Shown here one piece after another: positions 32,873 to 40,922 of a stretch of 45,994 nucleotides of DNA. Within the stretch, counting starts at the first letter, position 1. Every line of letters begins with the position of its first letter. The DNA is taken from positions 1-45,994 of the forward strand of contig JAEWLJ010000021.1 in the NCBI GenBank assembly GCA_023393455.1, in the 5' to 3' direction. The notes below the pieces were generated by a model. That model saw nothing but the letters and a program-made list of their open reading frames with translations, did no database searches and was not told where the DNA came from. Origin of the DNA: Methanobacteriota archaeon. GTDB lineage: Archaea > Halobacteriota > Methanomicrobia > Methanomicrobiales > Methanoculleaceae. Both the position numbers and the translations under genes were made by a program.

Positions 32873-33805
32873 ATGATGTTCTGTATCGTAACGGGCGGTG
32901 CCGGTTTCATCGGTTCGCACGTCGTCGACGCGCTGATCGCGGCGGGAGACGACGTGCTGGTCATCGATGACTGCAGTGCGGGCACCGAGAGGAACCTTGC
33001 ACACCACGCGGCAACGGGGCGGGTCACCCTTGTCAGGCAAAACCTGCTCGACGACGGGTGGCAGGAGCGGTTTTCCGGCGCAGACCGGGTCTATCATCTC
33101 GCCGCAGACCCCGACGTCCGGCAGAGCGCCGTGACACCGGATTCCCAGATAAGGAACAACATCGTCGCGACGCACCGGGTGCTCGAGGCGATGCGGGCGC
33201 ACGGAGTGCCGGAACTGGTTTTCACCTCGACCTCGACCGTCTACGGCGATGCCGCCGTCATCCCCACGCCGGAGACCTACACCCCGCTCGAGCCGATATC
33301 CGTCTACGGTGCGACGAAACTCGCCTGCGAGGCGCTCATATCTTCGTATTCCCACTCATTCGAGATGACGTCGTGGGTCTACCGGTTCGCAAACATCATC
33401 GGTGAGCGGAGCGGGCACGGGGTCATCACCGACTTCATCCGGAAACTCCGCGAGAACCCCCGGGAACTCGAGGTCCTCGGCGATGGGCGGCAGACAAAGT
33501 CTTACCTGGAGGTCAGGGAGTGCGTCCGTGCCGTGCAGTTCGGGATCGAGCACTCGCACGGCCCGGTGAACACCTTCAACATCGGCTCCGAAGACTGGAT
33601 AGACGTCGTTAAGATCGCGGATATCATCACGGAAGAGATGGGTCTCTCCGGCGTCCGCTACCGGTTCACCGGCGGAGCGCGCGGCTGGGTCGGCGACGTG
33701 CCGAGGATGCAGCTCTCGGTCGAGAAACTCAAGGGCCTTGGGTGGCGGTGCCCGACCACATCAGAGGAGAGCGTCCGGACAGCGGTCCGCGCCATGCTCG
33801 GGTGA
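32873..33805 (+). CDS. NAD-dependent nucleotide-sugar epimerase/dehydratase
   Basis: A 310-residue extended SDR enzyme. The NAD motif TGGAGFIGSH is at residues 7-16, the serine/threonine of STSTVYG near 119-124, and the catalytic YGATK at 145-149. It resembles UDP-glucose 4-epimerases (GalE) but also dTDP/GDP-sugar enzymes, so substrate is uncertain. The start has two ATGs; the first at 32873 has GGAGGGA upstream. It supplies modified sugars, probably for the glycosylation locus downstream. A phosphoglycerate mutase gene follows after 30 bases. Confidence 0.88.
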   Translation: MMFCIVTGGAGFIGSHVVDALIAAGDDVLVIDDCSAGTERNLAHHAATGRVTLVRQNLLDDGWQERFSGADRVYHLAADPDVRQSAVTPDSQIRNNIVATHRVLEAMRAHGVPELVFTSTSTVYGDAAVIPTPETYTPLEPISVYGATKLACEALISSYSHSFEMTSWVYRFANIIGERSGHGVITDFIRKLRENPRELEVLGDGRQTKSYLEVRECVRAVQFGIEHSHGPVNTFNIGSEDWIDVVKIADIITEEMGLSGVRYRFTGGARGWVGDVPRMQLSVEKLKGLGWRCPTTSEESVRTAVRAMLG

Positions 33806-33835
33806 CGTCGCCCCGGATCACTTTACAGGGTTCGC

Positions 33836-34990
33836 ATGAAGTACATCATCATTCTCGGGGACGGCATGGCGGACGAGCCGCTTGCCGAACTGGGGGGCAG
33901 GACGCCTCTCGAGTACGCAGAGATACCGAATATGGACAGGATCGCCCGCGAGGGACGGTGCGGGATGCTACGGACAGTGCCGGATGGATTCGAGCCGGGG
34001 AGCGACGTCGCGAACCTCTCCATCCTTGGCTATGACCCCCGGACCTCCTATACCGGGAGGGGGCCGCTCGAGGCGGCCAGCATGGGGGTCTCCCTCCGGG
34101 ACGGCGAGATGGCCTACCGGTGCAACCTGGTCGCGATCCGCGACGGCGTGATGGAGGACTTCAACGCCGGGCACATATCGAGCGCCGAAGGCGCCGAGCT
34201 CCTCCGCGACCTTGACGCCCGGCTCGGCAGCGTCCAGGTTCACCCGGGGGTCAGCTACCGGAACCTGATGGTCGTTTCCCGGGCGCGCGGCGCCGTCACC
34301 ACCCCGCCCCATGACATCGTCGGTCAGCCGGTGGCTGGATACCTCCCGCGCGGAGACGACGCCGAACTCCTCCTCGACTGCATGGAGCGGGCACGGGAGG
34401 TCTTTGTTGACCACCCCGTGAACCGGCGCCGCCTCGATGAGGGAAAGACCGCTGCAACCGACATCTGGCCGTGGAGCGGCGGGAAGAAGCCGTCCTTTGC
34501 GCCCTTCCGCGAGAAGTACGGCCTTGCCGGCGGCGTGATCTCCGCGGTGGACCTTCTATCCGGCATCGCCCGCCTCGCCGGAATGGAAGTGATCCAGGTC
34601 CCCGGCGCCACCGGGTTCATCGACACCGACTACGAGGCGAAAGCCCGGTACGCGGTGGAAGCCCTCGATCGTCTCGACTTCGTCTACATGCATGTCGAGG
34701 CCCCCGACGAGGCCGGACACATGGGGAGCGTGGAGGAGAAGGTGCGGGCGATCGAGCGGCTCGACGAGGCGATCGGGATCGTCCTCGACCGCCCGGAGAC
34801 GACCGTCGCGGTCCTCCCTGACCACCCGACGCCGATACGAATCAAGACCCACACCGCGGAGCCGGTGCCGTTCGCGGTGCTCGGGAAGGGGAGGGATGAT
34901 GTCTCCGCGTTCTCCGAGCGCGAGGCGCCGAAAGGGTCGTTTGGGCTCATAGAGGCCCCGGAACTCCTCTCGGCGCTCTTTTCGCCGTGA
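33836..34990 (+). CDS. apgM: Cofactor-independent phosphoglycerate mutase (archaeal ApgM type)
   Basis: A 384-residue alkaline phosphatase-superfamily enzyme interconverting 3- and 2-phosphoglycerate. KYIIILGDGMADEP is the metal-binding N-terminus (Asp9), PGSDVANLSILGYDP contains the phosphoserine loop, and VLPDHPTPIRIKTHTAEPVPF near residue 328 is the C-terminal metal site. Length fits the archaeal ApgM form. It works in glycolysis and gluconeogenesis, linking the PorABCD pyruvate product to sugars. Confidence 0.94.
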   Translation: MKYIIILGDGMADEPLAELGGRTPLEYAEIPNMDRIAREGRCGMLRTVPDGFEPGSDVANLSILGYDPRTSYTGRGPLEAASMGVSLRDGEMAYRCNLVAIRDGVMEDFNAGHISSAEGAELLRDLDARLGSVQVHPGVSYRNLMVVSRARGAVTTPPHDIVGQPVAGYLPRGDDAELLLDCMERAREVFVDHPVNRRRLDEGKTAATDIWPWSGGKKPSFAPFREKYGLAGGVISAVDLLSGIARLAGMEVIQVPGATGFIDTDYEAKARYAVEALDRLDFVYMHVEAPDEAGHMGSVEEKVRAIERLDEAIGIVLDRPETTVAVLPDHPTPIRIKTHTAEPVPFAVLGKGRDDVSAFSEREAPKGSFGLIEAPELLSALFSP

Positions 34991-35061
34991 GTCTCCTGGA
35001 GAAGGGCAGATCTCCCGGCACCACCATTTTGTAGTCCCCATGTACAACGCTACCCAAGGAT

Positions 35062-35270
35062 ATGGAACCCCTGACAGCAGACAGCATCGTCGAGAAGATA
35101 CGGGAGATCGAGCAGGGCGTGGGAAGGCTCTCCCCGATGCAGAAGGTTCTCATCGGGACCGAGGGGCGGTGACCGGCCTGTTCGAGTGGCGGCCGGCCAC
35201 CCCGTCACCATCACCACCCCGGTACAGGACGTCGTCGGCGCCGATACCGAGCAGGGCGACGAGGTCAACT
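35062..35270 (+). pseudogene. Degraded DUF98/chorismate lyase-like gene
   Basis: An intact ribosome site (AAGGAT) and ATG open a frame of 36 codons ending in RLSPMQKVLIGTEGR and a stop at 35170-35172. Similarity continues in other frames: VTGLFEW from 35169 (frame shifted) and then VTITTPVQDVVGADTE...GDEVNLKRG from 35204 in the third frame. Together these match the pattern of the DUF98/chorismate-pyruvate-lyase-like proteins of methanogens (LSxxQK, TDGSVTxLLE, then a VxxxxQ strand and a GDEVN motif). At least two frameshifts and a deletion break it. A further stretch in yet another frame, up to about 35360 (VIIINHRSERVVAM), may be the continuation. It lies 71 bases after apgM. Assignment rests on recall of the family and is moderate. 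Confidence 0.5.
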
Positions 35271-35360
35271 TGAAACGAGGCGCTTCTGGCTGCCATCAAA
35301 ATACGCATTTCTCAGGTCATCATCATCAATCACCGCTCTGAGCGGGTGGTGGCAATGCCG

Positions 35361-36494
35361 TGTAATTTCCTCGTCCCAGACGTCCCGCTGATCATTTCGA
35401 TCCTGCACAAATTCACCCCATTTAAGAAGGGGGGTAAGTTCAGGAGACCACTTAATTTTTTTGGTTTTCTATATCGGATACTTTACCGCCTGCTCTTGCT
35501 CCGGTATGCGGAGTATGATTCTGCAGAAGAAGAGGAGACATTGAGAGTCAGCACACGGCCTCACCGGTCACAAGAATGTCCTTTGCCGGGTAGGTGTCGT
35601 CTCACGGACTCCCGAACTCATGGCGCGCTCCCTCGGAGTGCGAATTGTACTGCCAGCCCAGGATCCGTCACGGGTTAATTCCTTGAAATTTTGATGAGAC
35701 GACGAATCCCATCAACTCCCGGGGGCTGCGTAGGTGAGAGCCTTCGCCATAAAACTGCCCGAGAGCCTGCCGGGCAGGTTGTAGCCGCCACTACCGGTGA
35801 TAGAAGGAGGTTTCTCCCACCGTATCCAGGCAGCATCCTTCTCGCTCTCCCGGGACCAGAGTTGATCTTCACGGAGAGAACAGGACAGCGTATAAGAGCC
35901 ATGTTATTTGCGTGTATCAAACATCGTCAGGCAGATACCATCCGATCGTCCCCGTGCTTTCCTGCCAGGGTCTAGAAAAAGCATATTCTCGTACACCATG
36001 GTCCGGTCAGCCGCCGACACGCAGAAGCGGAGCATCCGCCAGGCATTGCCGCTTGAACCCGGGTAAAAACCGGATCAGCCTGACCAGGAGCCCAGTCGGT
36101 ATGACCGGGCAAAAAGACGGATGTACAGCGGCATCAGCCCCCTGCTTCATCACCGATCAGTGGGGGTAACTCTCATCATCTGCCGCCCGGTGATCCAGGT
36201 ACATACTCGGCGCACAAGCAGTTAATGCTTCGGCACCGCGGGTTCCACCGGTACCGGCGCCGCACCATGCCCCGCCGGGATTCCGGGAGCCTCAGAATAC
36301 CGTATGCGTCAGGATATGCATACCGATGGTCACGATCAGGGTAAAATATATATTGTCGCATCGCCTGTCAGGGACTCAACGTACCGGGGAGGGAAGGCAG
36401 TATTCGCGATTACCCGTACACGACAGTATCTCTCGGAGACGCTGGCAGAGTTCAACCGCTCTGGCTCGATGGAATTGAGGGGGTCGGAGCGACT
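35361..36494. other. Long gene-free, possibly decayed region
   Basis: About 1.1 kb without a gene I can support. It has patches richer in A/T (35440-35480), a palindrome CCTGCC-G-GGCAGG at 35766-35778, and several short open frames on both strands without recognisable domains. Lower GC and stop density differ from neighbouring coding DNA, and it lies beside a broken gene, so decay of former genes is plausible. AAAATATATATT at 36343-36354 looks like a promoter for the CapA-like gene. Confidence 0.45.
36343..36354 (+). promoter_or_regulatory. TATA box upstream of the CapA-like gene
   Basis: AAAATATATATT is the strongest A/T tract before the gene. With a start about 25 bases downstream, the leader would be about 180 bases and would include a 21-codon open frame at 36495-36560. 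Confidence 0.45.
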
Positions 36495-36560
36495 ATGAAG
36501 ACCGGTTGCGGGCCCGGATCCTCCGCCCCGGGCAGAGACTCTGCAGGAGGAGAAGTGTGA
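36495..36560 (+). CDS. Possible 21-residue leader peptide
   Basis: ATG at 36495 opens a frame of 21 codons (MKTGCGPGSSAPGRDSAGGE then V) whose TGA (36558-36560) overlaps the GTG start of the CapA-like gene as GTGA. It may only be chance, or serve as a coupling leader. No ribosome site precedes its ATG, so confidence is low. Confidence 0.2.
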   Translation: MKTGCGPGSSAPGRDSAGGEV

Positions 36561-37624
36561 CGTCGGTGCGGCTGCGAGCGGTCGGAGACGTCCTGCTCTG
36601 GATGAAGAACGACAAGAGGCCTTTCGATCTGGTTCAACATGAACTCGGAGAGAAGGACCTGCTCTTCGGCAACCTGGAGACGGTCCTCTCCGAGAGCGGG
36701 ACCGAGAGGAAGAAACGCTGGGTCAACACAACCCCCCCGGAGGCGGGCGGGTACCTCAAAGAAGCCGGGTTCGATATCCTCAGCGTGGCGAACAACCACA
36801 CGCTCGATATGGGCCGGGAGGGGTTCGAGAATACCCTCGAAGGGCTTGAAGCCCGTCGCATCGCCTACGTCGGCGGAGGGAGAGGCGATGAGGAACCCCC
36901 GGGGCTGATCGTGGAGCGGAACGGGATCCGGTTCGGTTTCCTCGCTTACACGACCGGAAGGTTCCGGTCGCCGCCGGGGATCACTGTTGCCAAACTGAAG
37001 AAGAAGAGCGTCATCGAAGATATCAGGACGCTGAAGGAACGCACCGACCACGTCGTCGTCTCCCTGCACTGGGGGATCGAGAACACCTACTACCCCTCGC
37101 CCGACCAGGTCGGGCTCGCTCACGCCTTCATCGACAGCGGGGCGACCCTGATCCTCGGGCACCACTCGCATACCATCCAGGGGCTGGAGCGGTACAACGG
37201 TGGCCTGATCGCCTACTCCCTCGGGAACTTCCAGTTCGACACCGAGCTCTTCAAGGAGGAGGTCAACAGCACCATGATCCTCTCGGTGGAGTTCGACCGG
37301 CACGGCATCCGCGACTACACCACCATCCCCTGCGTCATCAACGGCGACTTCCAGCCTGAGGTGGCGGAGGGGCGGACCCGGGAACGGGTGGAGCGATGGA
37401 TAGCGAAGTGCTCCGCGAGGGTGCGTAACGGGGGCGTCAGCCGCCGGTGGTGGTTTGAGGAGATCGGCGAGGACTACCTGCTCTACAACCTGGAGAGTTA
37501 CCGCTACCGGATCCGGCAGCACGGACTTGCGCCCCTTGTCGAGTGCGGGGTCTGGCTGGTGACGCCGTTCTGCCTGAACTGCTATGCGGGCATGATCCGG
37601 AGACGGCTGAGACAGGAGACATAG
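36557..37624 (+). CDS. CapA/PgsA-type metallophosphatase-fold protein
   Basis: A 355-residue protein of the CapA (poly-gamma-glutamate capsule) family with a calcineurin-like metallophosphoesterase fold. RAVGDVLLW, GNLETVLS, SVANNHTLDMGREG, VVSLHWGIEN and LILGHHSHTIQGLE carry the metal ligands. The GTG at 36557 is chosen because GGAGGAG lies 5 bases upstream and the conserved beta strand starts soon after. The extra N-terminal residues of the longer frame look artificial. CapA proteins help polymer or polysaccharide attachment; here it opens a glycan locus, followed 11 bases later by a GT4 gene. Confidence 0.85.
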   Translation: MTSVRLRAVGDVLLWMKNDKRPFDLVQHELGEKDLLFGNLETVLSESGTERKKRWVNTTPPEAGGYLKEAGFDILSVANNHTLDMGREGFENTLEGLEARRIAYVGGGRGDEEPPGLIVERNGIRFGFLAYTTGRFRSPPGITVAKLKKKSVIEDIRTLKERTDHVVVSLHWGIENTYYPSPDQVGLAHAFIDSGATLILGHHSHTIQGLERYNGGLIAYSLGNFQFDTELFKEEVNSTMILSVEFDRHGIRDYTTIPCVINGDFQPEVAEGRTRERVERWIAKCSARVRNGGVSRRWWFEEIGEDYLLYNLESYRYRIRQHGLAPLVECGVWLVTPFCLNCYAGMIRRRLRQET

Positions 37625-37635
37625 GAGGATATGGC

Positions 37636-38871
37636 ATGAAGATATTACAGGTGACCCCGTTCTTCAAACCGCTCTGGGAGTCGGGCGGGGTGGCCCGGGT
37701 CGCATACGACATCTCCCGGGCGCTGCACGAGAACGGGCACGAGATAACCGTCTACACGACGAACCGGAGCATCTACCCGAGTGACCTGCCGACGAACCGC
37801 ATCACGTCCGTCGACGGAATGGACGTCTATTACTTTGAAAACCTACGTAAATACGCCCGCGGGACGATCGTGCCGGTGATGCCCTACCGCATGCCGGCGG
37901 TCGCGAGACGGGAGGTTGACGGGTTCGATCTCGTCCACATTCACGATCACCGCACCATGCTCACCGTCATCGCCTCGCACTACGCAAGGAAGTACGGCGT
38001 GCCCTACGTCCTCCAGGCGCACGGGGCGCTCCCGCAGGATACGGGCTCTGCACGGATGAAGCGACTCTTCGACCGGTTCTGGTCGGAGAAGGTGATCCTC
38101 GGCGCCGCGGGGGTTATCGCACTCAACGAGACGGAGGCGGAGCGGTACCGGGAACTCGGTGTTGCCGACGAGAAGATCGCGATCGTCCCGAACGGCATCG
38201 ACCTCGCCGAGTACCCCTCCCTTCCGGTTCGCGGCGCTTTCCGTGCGGCATGGGGGATCGACGCCGCCGCGAAGGTCGTGCTCTATCTCGGGAGACTCGA
38301 CCCGACGAAGGGGATCGATCTCCTGATCCGCTCGTTTGCCGTGGTCGCACGGGAGGAGGGCGACGCGGTCCTCGTGCTGGTGGGAGGGGACATGGGCCAC
38401 AACGAGGAGTTCAGGCAGCGGGTGAGGTCGCTCGGTCTTGACGACCAGGTGATCTTCACCGGGTTCGTGAGCAAGGAGGATAAGATGGCCGCGTACACCG
38501 ACGCCGACGTCTTCGTGACACCGAGTTTCACCGGGTTTCCCATGACGTTCCTTGAGTCGTGCCTCTGCGGGACACCCATCGTGACGACGGGCAAGGGGGA
38601 TCTGCTCGGGTGGATCGACAACACAGTCGGGTTCAATACGGAGTATACGCCGGAGGCGCTTGCCGACGTCATCGGGCGTCTGCTTGCCGACGAGGCGCTG
38701 CGGGCAAAACTCGGGGAGCAGGCGAAAGAACTCGTCCGGACCAAATATAACTGGAAAGCAATTGTCCGCGATATCGAGGCGTTTTACGAAAAGGCTTCCG
38801 GGAACGCGGACGGAAGTATCCCGGTGGGACTCTCGAAAGAGACAGCCCCGAAGGCTCCGGATATGTTGTAA
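37636..38871 (+). CDS. Family 4 glycosyltransferase
   Basis: A 411-residue GT-B enzyme. QVTPFFKPLWESGGVARVAYD starts the acceptor domain; HGALPQDTGSARMK lies in its middle. The donor domain has VPNGIDL, LYLGRLDPTKGIDLLIRSF and PSFTGFPMTFLESCLCGTP, with the E-X7-E-type glutamates of GT4. The ATG at 37636 has AGGAGGAT upstream; an in-frame GTG further up adds a non-family segment. It lies 11 bases after the CapA-like gene. Soluble or membrane-peripheral; sugar and acceptor unknown. Confidence 0.92.
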   Translation: MKILQVTPFFKPLWESGGVARVAYDISRALHENGHEITVYTTNRSIYPSDLPTNRITSVDGMDVYYFENLRKYARGTIVPVMPYRMPAVARREVDGFDLVHIHDHRTMLTVIASHYARKYGVPYVLQAHGALPQDTGSARMKRLFDRFWSEKVILGAAGVIALNETEAERYRELGVADEKIAIVPNGIDLAEYPSLPVRGAFRAAWGIDAAAKVVLYLGRLDPTKGIDLLIRSFAVVAREEGDAVLVLVGGDMGHNEEFRQRVRSLGLDDQVIFTGFVSKEDKMAAYTDADVFVTPSFTGFPMTFLESCLCGTPIVTTGKGDLLGWIDNTVGFNTEYTPEALADVIGRLLADEALRAKLGEQAKELVRTKYNWKAIVRDIEAFYEKASGNADGSIPVGLSKETAPKAPDML

Positions 38872-38873
38872 AA

Positions 38874-38908
38874 CAAAAAAGATCGGGTCGGGCCCTATCC
38901 AGGCCCGA
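38874..38908 (-). terminator. Hairpin and T-run after the beta-helix gene
   Basis: A 7-bp perfect stem (TCGGGCC/GGCCCGA, 38888-38908 in plus coordinates) is followed on the minus strand by six T residues (38875-38880), 43 bases past the stop of the beta-helix gene. Confidence 0.6.
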
Positions 38909-38922
38909 TGGTGTCGGCCGGT

Positions 38923-40380
38923 TTACTCGCCGGCAGACGTGACCTTCATGCCCGCGGTCTGGACGTTCTCTCCGCCCTCGACCAGGAACGCCTTCTCGGA
39001 GGCAGAGGTTACCTCTCCGGTGTACTGGACGTTCTGGTTGTTCTTCGCCCAGACGAGCGTCTCGACCTGGTCTCCGGAGGCGTGGATATCCACTTCGGCG
39101 TTGCCGAACTGGCCGTTCGTGCCACCGAGGCTTGCGCCCTTGCCGTCGATCCCTGCCGGGTTCACGAGCTCGAAGTTCCTGATCTCGATGTTGCTCGCGA
39201 GGTCGACCTGGAGGCCGTAGCCGTGCGAGTCGATGCTCGTGCAGTTCTCAAGCACCAGCGCGGGGTCGGCCGAGCGGCTCGGGATGCTGTAGTAGCCGGC
39301 CGGCTTACGGTTGGTGTAGTCGGTCTTCCCGGCGCCGGTGTCCTTCTCGACACAGTCGTAGAGCTTGCCGCCGTTCGTCGCGTAGAACCCATACAGCGAG
39401 TTGCCTTCCGCGGTGCAGTCGATGAACGTCACGTCGGCGTTCGGGGCGTAGTAGCCGCACCCGAAGTAGTGGGTCGACATATCGCTCTGCTTGTAGGGCA
39501 CCGTCGGGTAGGGCTTCTGCCCGTTGTTGATGCTCGTGCAGTTCTCGAGGACGGCGTTCGTCACGGTGGGGTCGAACTCGAAGTGGAACCCGGACTCCAG
39601 GTTGCCTTCCGCATAGCAGTCCTTCACGTAGAGACCGTCCATGTCGTTTAACTCCGCAAAGTCGAACCCGGTGATCCAGGGGTTGAACACACCCGTGCTC
39701 CCGCAGTTGATCGCGGCGCAGTTCTCGTAGCGGACGTCCTTGATCACCTTGTTGGACGAGCCCCACGCATTGTGGATGAACCCGTAGGTGCCGGTGTCCA
39801 CAGCCTTGCAGTTGATGAACTCGACATCTTCGAGGGTCGGGGCATAGACCGCCGGATCGTGGATCAGGAGGAAGACCGCCTGGATGCTTGCGTCAGCGGT
39901 GCCCGTGATGTTGTGGATCTTCGCATGGCTTGCACGGACGGTCATCACGCCGAGCCACTTGACGCCGCTGCTGTAGCCGCTGCCCTCGATGTGGAACCCG
40001 TCCAGGGTCACGTACTCCTTGTCAACGCTGATACGTCCGTCGCTGGTGAACACAAGGTTCGTCGCATCGGGACCCTGCCCGGAGAGCGTCGTGCCCGCCG
40101 GAGGCGCGATGACACCGGCACAGTTGAATGTACCCTCGGTCAGGATGACCGTACCGCCGTCCGGCAGTGCGGCAAGCGCTGCCTGGATCTCGACGTGGTC
40201 ATCGACCCCGTCACAGACATAGTCTGCCTGGTTCTTCGACAGTTCGGTGCTATCACTTGCAGCCACGGTGAGCGTGGCCGGGTTTGCGGACTCGGCCGCA
40301 CTTACCGGAGCGAAAGCCGGGATAAGGCAACACGCCAGGAGTGCTGCAGCCAGTCTTAGTATATTTTGCCTACCTGTCAT
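38923..40380 (-). CDS. Secreted parallel beta-helix repeat protein (putative surface protein)
   Basis: A 485-residue protein with a clear signal peptide (LRLAAALLACCLIPAFAPVSA). Residues 40-60 hold the region NQADYVCDGVDDHVEIQAAL, typical of methanogen surface beta-helix proteins, followed by a ladder of short repeats rich in Asn, Gly, Cys and aromatic residues (for example VEFINCKAVDTGTYGF, ENCTSINNG, IDCTAEGNSLYGF), the parallel beta-helix (pectate-lyase-like) fold. It has NIT and NCT sequons and no membrane anchor that I can see. It is transcribed against its neighbours from a strong AT-rich promoter, inside a glycosyltransferase locus. A surface or S-layer-associated, probably glycosylated role is inferred. 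Confidence 0.88.
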   Translation of the reverse strand: MTGRQNILRLAAALLACCLIPAFAPVSAAESANPATLTVAASDSTELSKNQADYVCDGVDDHVEIQAALAALPDGGTVILTEGTFNCAGVIAPPAGTTLSGQGPDATNLVFTSDGRISVDKEYVTLDGFHIEGSGYSSGVKWLGVMTVRASHAKIHNITGTADASIQAVFLLIHDPAVYAPTLEDVEFINCKAVDTGTYGFIHNAWGSSNKVIKDVRYENCAAINCGSTGVFNPWITGFDFAELNDMDGLYVKDCYAEGNLESGFHFEFDPTVTNAVLENCTSINNGQKPYPTVPYKQSDMSTHYFGCGYYAPNADVTFIDCTAEGNSLYGFYATNGGKLYDCVEKDTGAGKTDYTNRKPAGYYSIPSRSADPALVLENCTSIDSHGYGLQVDLASNIEIRNFELVNPAGIDGKGASLGGTNGQFGNAEVDIHASGDQVETLVWAKNNQNVQYTGEVTSASEKAFLVEGGENVQTAGMKVTSAGE

Positions 40381-40423
40381 GCCATTCAGCCTCTGTGAGG
40401 TATCACTACCGTCTTACAATCGC

Positions 40424-40437
40424 CATATAAATATTTT
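40424..40437 (-). promoter_or_regulatory. Strong TATA box of the beta-helix gene
   Basis: The minus strand reads AAATATTTATATGG about 45-55 bases upstream of the ATG, the longest A/T tract nearby (40420-40455). A GAGG sits 9 bases before the ATG. This suggests high expression. Confidence 0.65.
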
Positions 40438-40891
40438 ATTGTTAAAATAAAATTAACTTGAGGGATTAACAAAGAATATGAGCCGCAGAGAGACTATCTA
40501 TCCGGGTGGCATTGCGTCATAACGGAGATTGTTGCCTGCGAAAAGATATTATATAATCAGTTTGATTAAAACCAAAGATTACAAATACTCGCGCTTCCCG
40601 CCACCATTCGGCAGAAGTGACATTCCCCGAAATGCTTTCATCCGGAACGAATGGGAATTCGGTTTCGTGCGCCGGCATGGCACGGACTCCCCGGCCCTCG
40701 CTACGAGGCGATGGCGCGAAACGGCGAGGATTCCATACCGCTTGCGCGTATCGGGAACCGTGGCGACCTGATGCAGCAGGAAGACGATGTGGATACCCCC
40801 CGTGGGAGACGACTCCGGGGGCGGGTTTTACCGGGCTTATGCACACATAAGAAGAGCTCATCTGCCAAACAACGCCTCGCGACACAACCTC
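40438..40891. other. Intergenic region before the second GT4 gene
   Basis: About 450 bases separating divergent genes. The left part is A/T-rich (40440-40460, 40540-40590); the rest is GC-rich without a domain-bearing frame. A 130-residue open frame on the minus strand (40517-40909) is rich in Arg, Ser and Pro and I do not support it as a gene. Confidence 0.4.
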
Positions 40892-40899
40892 TATATAGA
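40892..40899 (+). promoter_or_regulatory. TATA box for the second GT4 gene; leaderless start likely
   Basis: CTCTATATAGAG, a 12-base palindrome with TATATA at the centre, lies about 28 bases before the ATG at 40923. Transcription would begin within a few bases of the ATG, so the mRNA is probably leaderless. Confidence 0.5.
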
Positions 40900-40922
40900 G
40901 CATCCCCATAGAGAGAGCCCCT

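Noticed and set aside
36001..36110. Possible tRNA-like fold with GAACCCGGG
   Set aside because: No matching acceptor stem, D-arm or anticodon arm could be built; a chance resemblance.
40517..40909. 130-codon minus-strand frame in the gap before the second GT4
   Set aside because: It overlaps the likely promoter, is Arg/Ser/Pro-rich, and has no ribosome site or domain.
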